DNA of 39,055 nt from Methanomassiliicoccaceae archaeon (GTDB lineage Archaea; Thermoplasmatota; Thermoplasmata; Methanomassiliicoccales; Methanomethylophilaceae), in assembly GCA_009778575.1 (NCBI GenBank), contig WRJJ01000006.1:1-39055 (forward strand). Reading direction: 5' to 3'. Both the position numbers and the translations under genes were made by a program. Position 1 is the stretch's first letter. Each line of letters begins with the position of its first letter. The notes beneath the pieces were generated by a model. That model was given only the letters and a program-made list of their open reading frames with translations. It made no database searches and had not been told where the DNA came from. Below are positions 21,401 to 28,228 of the stretch, piece after piece.

Positions 21401-24132
21401 TAGTAATCCGCACCCTTCGGTACCAGTACGGTGTACGAGCCGTCATCGCCCGTGAACACGGTCGACCTCTTTACATATCCCGTCACTCCGGAGGAGTCGT
21501 AGTCTGTCTCAACAAAGACGGATACCTGGATGCCTCCCACTCCGGGTGATCCCAAAGTGGCATAGCTCACTTTGCCGGATACCTCATTGTTCATAGTGGG
21601 GTCGTATTCAAGCATGACCACACCGTTGACGAAGTTTATGGTCCCGCCTTCGGAATTCTGTTTTGCTATCGCGTCGAATGCGTCCATGTCCTCCCACCCG
21701 TCTGTGGCGTGGGTGGCTTTGTCTTCAGGATTATAGAGTACATGCCAGTATGCTATCTTGTAGTTGGCGAGACCGTATCCCGGATTGGCCTTTACCGATC
21801 CGTCGCTGAGCGCGAGGTAGTTGAGGTAGTCGATCGAGGAGTAGAATCCGGCCTCGGCCGGAGACATCCCGATCAGCGCCTTCCAGAAGAAGGTCTCGTA
21901 CATAGCGTCCTTGTAGGAGGCATATCCCGAGTATGTGTCGTATGTGAAGAAATTGGTCGGGGCGCCGTACATATCCACGGAGTAGTTTCCGAGATATGCC
22001 AGCGTTGAGAAATATGACCTGTCGCCGTAGTACAGCGGAAGCATCGACCTGTCTACCGCCACATACGTTATCGATTCGCCGCTGATGCTGCATATGCTGT
22101 TGTAAAGGTCGTTAACCTTGGGCTCTGAGATCGTGCTTGTGATGTAGTGTGTGAGAACAAGATACAGCGCGTTCTCCTCGGTGACGCTTTGGCTTATTCC
22201 GCCGTATATGTCGGTCTCTTTCTTTACCTCATCCACTGCAGTGGAGGGGTTGTCGATGTACCCTTTGATGATATTGTAGTTCAATCCGGCTGCCCCTATT
22301 GCCGATGCATATTTTGAAATGTCCTTGTCAAGAAGCAGACGTACCGCCATTGTCGCCGTTGCCGCCGAACCGCTGTTTGCCAGCAATATCGCGGACATGG
22401 CGGATGCTCCGCCGCCGGTAAGATCTGTTACCGAATCGAACCCGCCGCGGGAAACCGCTTCCGTTGAATAACCGAACCACGCCACCAGCGCTCCGTTCTT
22501 GTTGACATCGCTGAACTCGCCCCACATCGTGTTGATCGAGTTGACGTCATCGGTCATTATCGTGTACCCGAGCCCTCCGAAGTATCCGTTGCCGTCCTCC
22601 GTGTTGGTGGGTGTGCTTGCGTCTACCGCGTTCACAAGGTTGGGTGCCAGTATGAGTACCACTATCGCAACGGTGGTCGCGAGCGGTATCGGTTTGAGCG
22701 CTTTTCTTGCTGCAGCTTTTATTCCGTTGCCTCTCATGTCGGCAAAATAGCCCTTCAGGTCCGTCATCCTAATGGCCATGAGGATCAATGCCGCCGAGGC
22801 CACGGCGAACCCTGCTCCCGCAAGGACCGCATATGATGTCGAGAACCATCCGATGCAGAACATGGCGATTATCCACCACATTGTGAAAGTGTACTTTCTG
22901 GAGTCCATGTTTGCGCGGTATTTGTAGAACATATACAGGAACATCACGAGCGGCAGCCAAACGGTCAGCCAGCCGAAGAATGCGGCCATTGACGATATGG
23001 ATGTCCTGCTTGACGACGATGCCAGGTTGGCCATCAGTTCGTTCGTGTATGTCGAGTTGCCGTTTACCACGGCGGAGAACAGATCGCCTGATATCAGGCT
23101 GATCACTAAGAGCGCGGCCCCCGCTATTATCAAAGTGATGGGAAGCATCAGCACCCATGTTGTCTTTGCCGTCTTGCCGAAGAAGACCGCAAGGGCCACC
23201 GATAGTATTGCGACTATGAACGGTCCCGAAAAGACGGCGTCCCAGAGGCCTGCGGCGATGTAGATCGGTGCTGAGAGCAGTATCCCCATCATGATGACGG
23301 AAGAATAGATCCCCACCGTCGGCGTGATCTCCTTCCCCCTTAGGCGGTCAACGACTGCCTGAGCGGCCATGAAGAACACCAATGCCAAAAGGATTATGCG
23401 GAACTGATTCCATGACATGGCGATCATTGCGAACAGTATCCCCGTGATGAGCAGATTCTTGAGTATGGTCTTTTCCTTGAGCATGACCCTGAATCCGCTG
23501 GGCTGTGCCTTGTCGCAGCCTTCCAGTGTTTTCAGCAGGAAGTATATCATGAATGCGAACAGGAACCCTACGAATGCAAATTCCGTGCCGTTCGAGAAGA
23601 CTGTGGTCATTATCAGGAGCGCAAAGAATGCGTACAAGAGCGCTGCCAAAAGGCCTATCTTCTCATCATTGAACATATTCCTCCCTATGAGGTACACGGG
23701 CCAGCATGTGAGCGCCGCGAATATCGGCGCGGAGAACGCCAGCGTTCCGGCTGCAGCGGTTCCCGCCGATACACCGAAAGCCGACACTATCATGGCAACC
23801 CCCGAGAGGAGGATATCCATCAGCGGCGGGTTGACGCCGACGGACCCGTATGGATAGTTGAGGGCCGGATCCGTGAACGCGAACGAACCGTTGATTATGC
23901 TTTCGATCATATGAGCGTGACTTGATGCCCCTGACCCGCCTGACAGAGCGAAATCGCTGCCGGCGGATACACCATAGGCAAAAATGAATCTTATGACAAA
24001 AGCCACGATCATGATCGCTAACAGTGTTATCAGGCGCCATTCTCTTTTGTACCATACTTCCTCGTCATCGCCCGATGCCGGCAGGAAGCCCCCGTCTGTG
24101 GGTTTGGCAGACCTAATTCCAATTTTGCGCAT
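18451..24132 (-). CDS. Giant STT3/AglB-like protein with altered catalytic motifs
   Basis: The 1893-residue protein has an AglB/STT3 plan. About 12 membrane helices span roughly 32-500, with the family's NYPYG (92-96) in the first loop. A globular part runs to about 850, ending in NGVVMLEYDP--N-EVSG like the end of archaeal AglB. About 1000 extra residues follow: carboxypeptidase-regulatory-like beta repeats (about 851-1240), further Ser/Thr-rich beta regions, and a final membrane helix near 1865-1885 with a basic tail. AglB transfers lipid-linked glycans to Asn in N-X-S/T. Here the sequon-binding WWDYG appears as WFGYS (552-556), and the first-loop DPYYH region reads GASSH (68-72), both losing Asp. 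It may not be an active transferase. An ATG with GGAG eight bases upstream and a TATA box further out marks the start. Confidence 0.85.
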   Translation of the reverse strand: MRKIGIRSAKPTDGGFLPASGDDEEVWYKREWRLITLLAIMIVAFVIRFIFAYGVSAGSDFALSGGSGASSHAHMIESIINGSFAFTDPALNYPYGSVGVNPPLMDILLSGVAMIVSAFGVSAGTAAAGTLAFSAPIFAALTCWPVYLIGRNMFNDEKIGLLAALLYAFFALLIMTTVFSNGTEFAFVGFLFAFMIYFLLKTLEGCDKAQPSGFRVMLKEKTILKNLLITGILFAMIAMSWNQFRIILLALVFFMAAQAVVDRLRGKEITPTVGIYSSVIMMGILLSAPIYIAAGLWDAVFSGPFIVAILSVALAVFFGKTAKTTWVLMLPITLIIAGAALLVISLISGDLFSAVVNGNSTYTNELMANLASSSSRTSISSMAAFFGWLTVWLPLVMFLYMFYKYRANMDSRKYTFTMWWIIAMFCIGWFSTSYAVLAGAGFAVASAALILMAIRMTDLKGYFADMRGNGIKAAARKALKPIPLATTVAIVVLILAPNLVNAVDASTPTNTEDGNGYFGGLGYTIMTDDVNSINTMWGEFSDVNKNGALVAWFGYSTEAVSRGGFDSVTDLTGGGASAMSAILLANSGSAATATMAVRLLLDKDISKYASAIGAAGLNYNIIKGYIDNPSTAVDEVKKETDIYGGISQSVTEENALYLVLTHYITSTISEPKVNDLYNSICSISGESITYVAVDRSMLPLYYGDRSYFSTLAYLGNYSVDMYGAPTNFFTYDTYSGYASYKDAMYETFFWKALIGMSPAEAGFYSSIDYLNYLALSDGSVKANPGYGLANYKIAYWHVLYNPEDKATHATDGWEDMDAFDAIAKQNSEGGTINFVNGVVMLEYDPTMNNEVSGKVSYATLGSPGVGGIQVSVFVETDYDSSGVTGYVKRSTVFTGDDGSYTVLVPKGADYYVVFSSGTTTLATGSVIETRQNMTSSASNLTIPATSLSGTAYISNDPFKPYTGDAYVVIEGAASGTKYQTDMIGGNFVFNDIIPDIYTVTLFSPSGTTINSGTVIVNVGANVGYRASATTGMITVTVTTDVGAKAPNGTVIEAQDISTGVKYTGVVDDGQAKIYVVPSTYTIYATGSKVSASNPTTTVSNGGNSTASLTVYDARNISVSGAPSGSLVTLMSFGYMASLTTTSFSVPASTGAPNDMYTAYAVSGGKVYYGTTTGTSITLTNSDGYSVKGVVKDKDGNPFSATVSFIMASGATFIFTSDEDGAFDVMLPNGTYTMYIFGSGSALIRGQTISGSTDLGDVRTTASRDLTMNLNYRTNMSSSTTRGVAFVDIKMSISTDREHFITIKTDPTGKSVFTVPQGYSAVMTTPGFNTSRFVLEDQTSNFAAGTSNTSNTWSIAASGSSGSYVKTVSVTNSVSVKLTLYNSSSTTYEGTSLTGVIPGQYTAEIKGTSGSSFNGTVYIYPGQSGSLNIQTTNVVRVELNASTNDVITVTATDDERGEYFVDSSNPLVYYLERNKSFYFTALSGTGDTEQIAYASVTNITSPTTLNLSNKAEKAVISGYVGVTADGTLTVTYGGVTIPFSISGGSFDITVPRGTSLNLSAKLSQTIDYMEYTYTGSTSMIPSEVIDGATIRFPVTTSSSSNTLVELSGSSFNFVNGRGSFTLSVKNTGSYNATYNVIGGPGWVLDKAYALSVNAGMTGTVVVEGRYNPDTVGAGNEELAVMVRSINGNTVGTYVLDGSAFSSGPSSPTYVDISGTAEAFADAVSGNEYMYAVTITNNDRFLKTATVSATIVGGGSNWTLVYSDKDGGMIFPQTGTNSFKVNGFDSTVIYIKLMSRSASVTEVPAINVTVTMPGQTLDTNSSSKVSVIGSTATINNMSAQPAEMEAEDMSASGNNIFGGPSPAPPLTIALVALAILAFIAMLWFGIKKGVFVRKR

Positions 24133-24180
24133 TCTATAGTCTCCATTGATTTAGAGTATTGGCTCCATGCCCTAATGTCT

Positions 24181-24187
24181 ATTTATA
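24181..24187 (-). promoter_or_regulatory. TATA box for the AglB-like operon
   Basis: On the minus strand CCTATAAATAG lies about 50 bp before the ATG at 24132. Transcription should begin near 24158, leaving a short leader that holds the GGAG ribosome-binding site. Confidence 0.55.
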
Positions 24188-24231
24188 GGTTTATGGGCAG
24201 GCGCGCGCATTATTTTGTCCAGATAATAAAT

Positions 24232-24876
24232 TCACAGAAGAGAACGTATCTCATCCCTTACGGCGGATGCCGCGGACAGAGGGTCCTTTGCGCCGTATAC
24301 CGCCCTCCCCACAATGACATAATCCGCTCCGGCGGATATCGCCGATGATGCGCTCCCGCCCTGCGCCCCCACTCCGGGAGAGAGTATCTTCAGGTCTCCT
24401 GCGACCGACCTTATCGCCTTTATTCTGTCCGGCCTGGTGGCCGGCGCGATGAACCCCGCCACTCCGCACCTCACTCCCATTGCGGCCATCTCTTCCGCAT
24501 GGGGGGCGGTGAACATCATTCCGCCCGGGTGGCTCATCTCTGTGACAGCGTAGACATCGGCCTTACCGGCTGCGGAGACGGCCTCCCTCAGAGAGTCCTC
24601 GCCGGTGAAGGCGTGCACTATCACTCCGGAGGCCTTTCTGGATACCGCCTCCTCCACGATGAGGCGCACGGTGTTGGGAATGTCTGCTATCTTGAAATCG
24701 CATATCACGTCGGATATCTCAGAAAGCTGGGTAATGATCTCCGGTCCGGCAGAAAGTATCAGCGGCCAGTTGATCTTTATTGCGTCAGCCATGCTTGAGA
24801 CCGTTCCCGCTATCTTCAGGGCCTTGTCGGCGTCCGTTTCGTCCAAAGCGATTATGAGTCCCGTGTCTCTTCTCAT
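24232..24876 (-). CDS. pyrF: Orotidine 5'-phosphate decarboxylase
   Basis: PyrF decarboxylates OMP to UMP, the last step of pyrimidine synthesis. The 214-residue protein has the catalytic tetrad elements: ALDE near the start (Asp11), KINWPLIL (Lys34), and DFKIADIPNT with Asp60, Lys62 and Asp65. SPGVGAQGG, which closes over the phosphate, and YVIVGRAVYG follow near the end. The length is typical of archaeal PyrF. A TATA-like CTTAATAAAC is centred about 29 bp before the ATG and is shared with the divergent radical SAM gene. It is transcribed alone, toward the AglB-like operon. Confidence 0.96.
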   Translation of the reverse strand: MRRDTGLIIALDETDADKALKIAGTVSSMADAIKINWPLILSAGPEIITQLSEISDVICDFKIADIPNTVRLIVEEAVSRKASGVIVHAFTGEDSLREAVSAAGKADVYAVTEMSHPGGMMFTAPHAEEMAAMGVRCGVAGFIAPATRPDRIKAIRSVAGDLKILSPGVGAQGGSASSAISAGADYVIVGRAVYGAKDPLSAASAVRDEIRSLL

Positions 24877-24898
24877 GGCCGCAACAACAATTCCTCTA

Positions 24899-25987
24899 AT
24901 GTTTATTAAGACATCGCACTATCACATATCGATCGTCTTGAAGAGATACGAATATGGCTCGGCCTCCAACTGCCCTCTGCCGGAAGGGTGCAGGCACTGC
25001 GTGAACGGCTCAAAGATGGTGCTCCTGATAACGGGAAGATGCGGCACCGATTGTTTCTATTGTCCCATTTCCCCGGAGAAGAAGGGAAAGGATGTAATGT
25101 ATGCCAATGAAAGAAAGATATCAGACCCGGGCGAGATGCTGGAGGAGGCGGTATCGATGGATGCCACCGGCACGGGAATAACCGGCGGTGACCCCCTCAT
25201 CGAAATGGAGCGCACCCTTTCCGCAATAAAGATGCTGAAAGACCGTTTCGGGCCGGACCATCATATACATCTGTATACATCGATCGTCGACCTTAACAAA
25301 GCAAAGGAACTCTGCAACGCAGGTCTGGACGAAATAAGGTTCCATCCCCCAATGTCAAAATGGGAGACCATGGGCTTCGGAGAGATATCGAAGATAATGT
25401 CGGAGACCTCCCTGGATGTCGGCATCGAGGTGCCTGCCATACCCGGCAACGAGGAGCGGCTTGAGAAGCTCGTTGTGTCAGCTTCCGAGGCCGGTGTTGA
25501 TTTCATCAACATCAACGAATTCGAGTTCTCGGAGAGCAACTGGAACATGATGGAGGAGATGGGATACAGAGTAAAGGATGACCTTTCTTCCGCAGTCGCC
25601 GGCTCCGAGGAGATGGCGGCGGACCTGATGAAAAGATACCCCGATCTTCCCATACATTTCTGCTCATCCGCTTTCAAGGACGGCGTCCAACTGAGAAAAA
25701 GACTGATCAGAAGGGCCAACGTGATCGCCGGCAGGCATGACATCGTGACCGACGACGGCACGCTGATAAAGGGGATCGTTCTCGCGGAGGATCTGGACGA
25801 GGCGGTCTCCGCCCTTTTGAAACTGAGGGTCCCCGGGGATCTTATCCGGATAGACCGCGAACGGAACAGGATAGAGGTCGCATCGTGGAAGCTGAGGAAG
25901 ATCGCAAAGAAGCTTCCTTACAAAGCGTACATAACGGAAGAATATCCCACTTTCGACAGGATGGAAGTGGAGAGGACGCCGCTGTAA
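24899..25987 (+). CDS. Radical SAM protein, archaeal COG2108-like
   Basis: The 362-residue protein carries the radical SAM cluster motif CGTDCFYC (Cys48, Cys52, Cys55) in a context TGRCGTDCFYCP. It is preceded by a second cysteine set, CPLPEGCRHC (25-34), which may hold an extra Fe-S cluster. ITGGDPL follows the pattern GGEP/GGDP for SAM binding. The order GCRHCVNGSKMVLLITG, then DVMYANE, matches an archaeal group described as related to pyruvate formate-lyase activating enzymes; its reaction is unknown. The C-terminal 100 residues form a separate domain with no motif I know. The ATG at 24899 gives 13 extra residues before a TTG at 24938; the TTG fits the family and the promoter better, so the start is uncertain. 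Confidence 0.83.
   Translation: MFIKTSHYHISIVLKRYEYGSASNCPLPEGCRHCVNGSKMVLLITGRCGTDCFYCPISPEKKGKDVMYANERKISDPGEMLEEAVSMDATGTGITGGDPLIEMERTLSAIKMLKDRFGPDHHIHLYTSIVDLNKAKELCNAGLDEIRFHPPMSKWETMGFGEISKIMSETSLDVGIEVPAIPGNEERLEKLVVSASEAGVDFININEFEFSESNWNMMEEMGYRVKDDLSSAVAGSEEMAADLMKRYPDLPIHFCSSAFKDGVQLRKRLIRRANVIAGRHDIVTDDGTLIKGIVLAEDLDEAVSALLKLRVPGDLIRIDRERNRIEVASWKLRKIAKKLPYKAYITEEYPTFDRMEVERTPL
24902..24911. promoter_or_regulatory. Shared TATA-like element between pyrF and the radical SAM gene
   Basis: The sequence TTTATTAAGA reads CTTAATAAA on the other strand. It lies about 29 bp before the pyrF ATG, and about 31 bp before a possible TTG start (24938) of the divergent gene, so one near-palindromic box may serve both directions. 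Confidence 0.4.
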
Positions 25988-25993
25988 AGCGAG

Positions 25994-26021
25994 CGACCTC
26001 CCTCTTCGGACTGAAAGGTCG
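25994..26021. other. Imperfect hairpin between convergent genes
   Basis: CGACCT and AGGTCG, six base pairs, enclose 16 bases in the 82-bp gap between the convergent radical SAM and nusA genes. No T-run follows on either side, so it is only a weak candidate for a transcription end signal. Confidence 0.2.
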
Positions 26022-26069
26022 GGAGAAGGGTGTTTCGAATGGGTTTCTCACACCGGTCGGGGGAGTAGT

Positions 26070-26498
26070 TCAGTCTACGCTGATGCTCTGGATCTCGTGA
26101 TGCCTGTTCACGATGTCCCTTGCAATACGGAGATTCTTTCCGGCCTTGCCGATCGCACGCCCTTTGAGCTTGGGGTCCACTGTGATCGTGGCGTGGGTTA
26201 TGTTCCCGCGTTGTTCGATAACGACCTTCTGAGGGCTGTATATGTGGAACACGTTCTTCACGAACTGCTCAGGATCCTCCGAGTATTCTACGACCTGTAT
26301 GTTCTTCCCGGTCTTCTCCTTGAGTTTGATGACGTGCTCCCCCTTCTTTCCAACGGCGATGTTCCCCTGTCCTTTCTCGACGACGAACACGAGTTTCTCG
26401 TCAGCGTCCATGCAGTCGATGGGGCTGGCCTTTGTTATGGCCGAGAACAGCGCTATGTATCTGAGGGTATCCTCATTGAGTACGATATCTGCCGACAT
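26070..26498 (-). CDS. nusA: Archaeal NusA-like KH-domain protein
   Basis: The 142-residue protein consists mainly of two KH domains, as in archaeal NusA, which lacks the N-terminal and S1 parts of bacterial NusA. The first KH loop is GKKGEHV, the second GKAGKNL, each a proper GxxG RNA-binding loop. The start TLRYIALFSAITKAS is typical. It is the last gene of the RNA polymerase operon, as expected of a factor that binds nascent RNA near polymerase. I use the ATG at 26498; a GTG at 26507 overlaps the preceding stop. In many archaea rps12, rps7 and elongation factor genes follow, but here a convergent gene follows instead. Confidence 0.92.
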   Translation of the reverse strand: MSADIVLNEDTLRYIALFSAITKASPIDCMDADEKLVFVVEKGQGNIAVGKKGEHVIKLKEKTGKNIQVVEYSEDPEQFVKNVFHIYSPQKVVIEQRGNITHATITVDPKLKGRAIGKAGKNLRIARDIVNRHHEIQSISVD

Positions 26499-26503
26499 GG
26501 TCC

Positions 26504-26788
26504 TCACAGCGTTAAGATGTTAGAAGAGCCTTTGTCGATGACCGCCAGGGCCGAGACCGAGAATGGCTTTCCGCAGAGGGCTCCCAACTCCATGTTGTTC
26601 CCCTCAAATACGTGCACCTTCACGTCTACACCCCCGGTCAGCATCTCGCTGGGGCAGTTCCTGGACAGGATGACCATCTGCGCCTTTCCCGCCTTTATTG
26701 CTTTCTCTGTCTGGTCTATGCCGAATTCCACCTTTCCGGTGGTGATCGCGGCTTTCAATGCTCTGCTTATATCTATTTTCTCGCTCAT
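26504..26788 (-). CDS. rpl30e: Ribosomal protein L30e
   Basis: The 94-residue protein belongs to the L7Ae/L30e group of RNA-binding ribosomal proteins. It has the expected ALKAAITTGKVEFG start, then KAGKAQMVILSRNCP, and a C-terminal GALCGKPFSVSALAVID, where L30e proteins bind kink-turn RNA. Size and place in the operon, between rpoA2 and nusA, are exactly those of archaeal rpl30e. It overlaps rpoA2 by four bases (ATGA) and its stop overlaps the first possible start of nusA, so all three are translated in series. Confidence 0.95.
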   Translation of the reverse strand: MSEKIDISRALKAAITTGKVEFGIDQTEKAIKAGKAQMVILSRNCPSEMLTGGVDVKVHVFEGNNMELGALCGKPFSVSALAVIDKGSSNILTL

Positions 26789-28227
26789 TCATTCTCCCCC
26801 TTTCTGGGTGTGTAAATAAGGTTTACTGCGCCGGTGCCTAATGTCACCGGCTGTCCGACTATGATATTCTCGGTAACTCCTTCGAGGCTGTCGACCTCTC
26901 CCACCATCGCCGCATGCAGCAGGTGGGCCGCCGTTATCTCGAACGCCGCCCTTGCCAGGACCGAGGATTTCTTTCCCGACACGCCGTGCCTTCCGATCGC
27001 CTTGACCTGACCATCATTGGTCATCAGGTCGGCCACCAGCATGATGTGCCTGATATCGACGTCCAATCCCGCTTCTCCGAGGGTCCCCATCGCCTCATGG
27101 ATGATGGAGTTCCTTGCCGCCTCAATGCCGAGCACCTCGGCAACTTCCAATATGCTGTTGGTCATTACCTTGTTCGCGTTCACGCCCTCGATCTTCAGGA
27201 CCTCTTTGAGGTTGCTCCCTTCGGTGATTATCTTCCAGGAGCCTCCAACTTTGCTCAGGACCGCCCTTGTGATCCCGTCAATGCCCTTTATTTTGGCATT
27301 TTTAACGGAATCGTACATCATCTGCAGTTTCTTGTAAGAAGGCTCGTCGGATGTGATCACTATCTGGAAATCAGACATCCTGACGAGGCCGCGGACCGCT
27401 TTCACTTTGTTGAGCTTGTCGACGATATCGTCCGCCTCAAGGCCGCGCAGCGCCATTTTTCTCGTGTTCGGGGTGATCATCAGCCTCATGTTGGTAATGT
27501 CCGTTTCCACCGACGCTATGTCCAGCAGCGAGGTCACCTCGATCTCTGACGCAACGTGCCTCGCGACGCTCTCGTCCTCCGCGGCTATGCCGATCAGAGG
27601 TATCTCCATCGACGGAGTGCTCGGCACGCGCCTTGCGTCCACTATCTCTATCAGCCTCGGAAGGCCCTGGGTAACGTTGATGTTGGCCACTCCCGCATAG
27701 TGGAAGGTACGCATGTTCATCTGAGTACCCGGCTCTCCGAGGGAGTGCGCCGCCATGACCCCGGTGGACTCGTTCTTGTCCATGAGGTGGGAGGAGTACA
27801 TCCGTCCGGCGGTGGCGATCAGCTTCTCGTATATCTCATTGCTGAGGTCGGCTTTCTCGATCACGCCCGCTATATCGGTGATTATCTTCATCGGCAGGAA
27901 TATCCCCGCCGCGTCCGCCATCTCCTTGAGTTTGATCTCGGCGGCCGTAAGCGTGCGCTCGCGGAAGACCTCCTCCATCGCTTCGCTCTTCAGTTCCGGG
28001 ACCGCCTTCTTGACCTTGGCCACGGGGGCGGTCTTGCGGGTAGTGCGTTTGCCTATCTTCGACAGGACGGTCTCGGCCGCCTCCTCCGACAGCCCCACCT
28101 CGATGAGCTCTTCGACGCTGGCCGCGGATATTGCGCTGAGCGTGTTGTATTTTGTCAGGAGGAGTTCCGCGACCTCATCCGATATCTCCCTGTTGACAAG
28201 CGCGTTGAATGTATCTTTCTTAGCCAT
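26785..28227 (-). CDS. rpoA2: RNA polymerase subunit A'' with added N-terminal HhH
   Basis: This is the C-terminal half of the largest RNA polymerase subunit, holding the bridge-helix end, trigger loop and jaw. The A'' core (from about residue 85) shows GVMAAHSLGEPGTQMN and MRTFHYAGVAN, the trigger-loop region, and ends in VTLGTGAVNLIY. The gene gives 480 residues, against about 390 for most archaeal A''. The surplus is at the N-terminus. A stretch at about 13-60 (SDEVAELLL, ISAASVEELI, LSEEAAETVLSKI) looks like a helix-hairpin-helix unit. A basic linker with RTTRKTAPVAKVKKA follows. The ATG at 28227 lies one base beyond the rpoA1 stop. An in-frame GTG at 28236 would add three residues; GGAGG lies 11 bases before the ATG. 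Confidence 0.93.
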   Translation of the reverse strand: MAKKDTFNALVNREISDEVAELLLTKYNTLSAISAASVEELIEVGLSEEAAETVLSKIGKRTTRKTAPVAKVKKAVPELKSEAMEEVFRERTLTAAEIKLKEMADAAGIFLPMKIITDIAGVIEKADLSNEIYEKLIATAGRMYSSHLMDKNESTGVMAAHSLGEPGTQMNMRTFHYAGVANINVTQGLPRLIEIVDARRVPSTPSMEIPLIGIAAEDESVARHVASEIEVTSLLDIASVETDITNMRLMITPNTRKMALRGLEADDIVDKLNKVKAVRGLVRMSDFQIVITSDEPSYKKLQMMYDSVKNAKIKGIDGITRAVLSKVGGSWKIITEGSNLKEVLKIEGVNANKVMTNSILEVAEVLGIEAARNSIIHEAMGTLGEAGLDVDIRHIMLVADLMTNDGQVKAIGRHGVSGKKSSVLARAAFEITAAHLLHAAMVGEVDSLEGVTENIIVGQPVTLGTGAVNLIYTPRKGENE

Positions 28228-28228
28228 T

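Noticed and set aside
20300-21600. Repeated beta-domain coding region of the AglB-like gene as a DNA repeat array or CRISPR
   Set aside because: The similarity is at protein-fold level only. I see no evenly spaced identical repeats with unique spacers anywhere in the window.
22328-23857. Open frames on both strands within the membrane part of the AglB-like gene
   Set aside because: The 1893-codon frame is continuous with clear membrane helices and STT3 motifs; the others are shadows.
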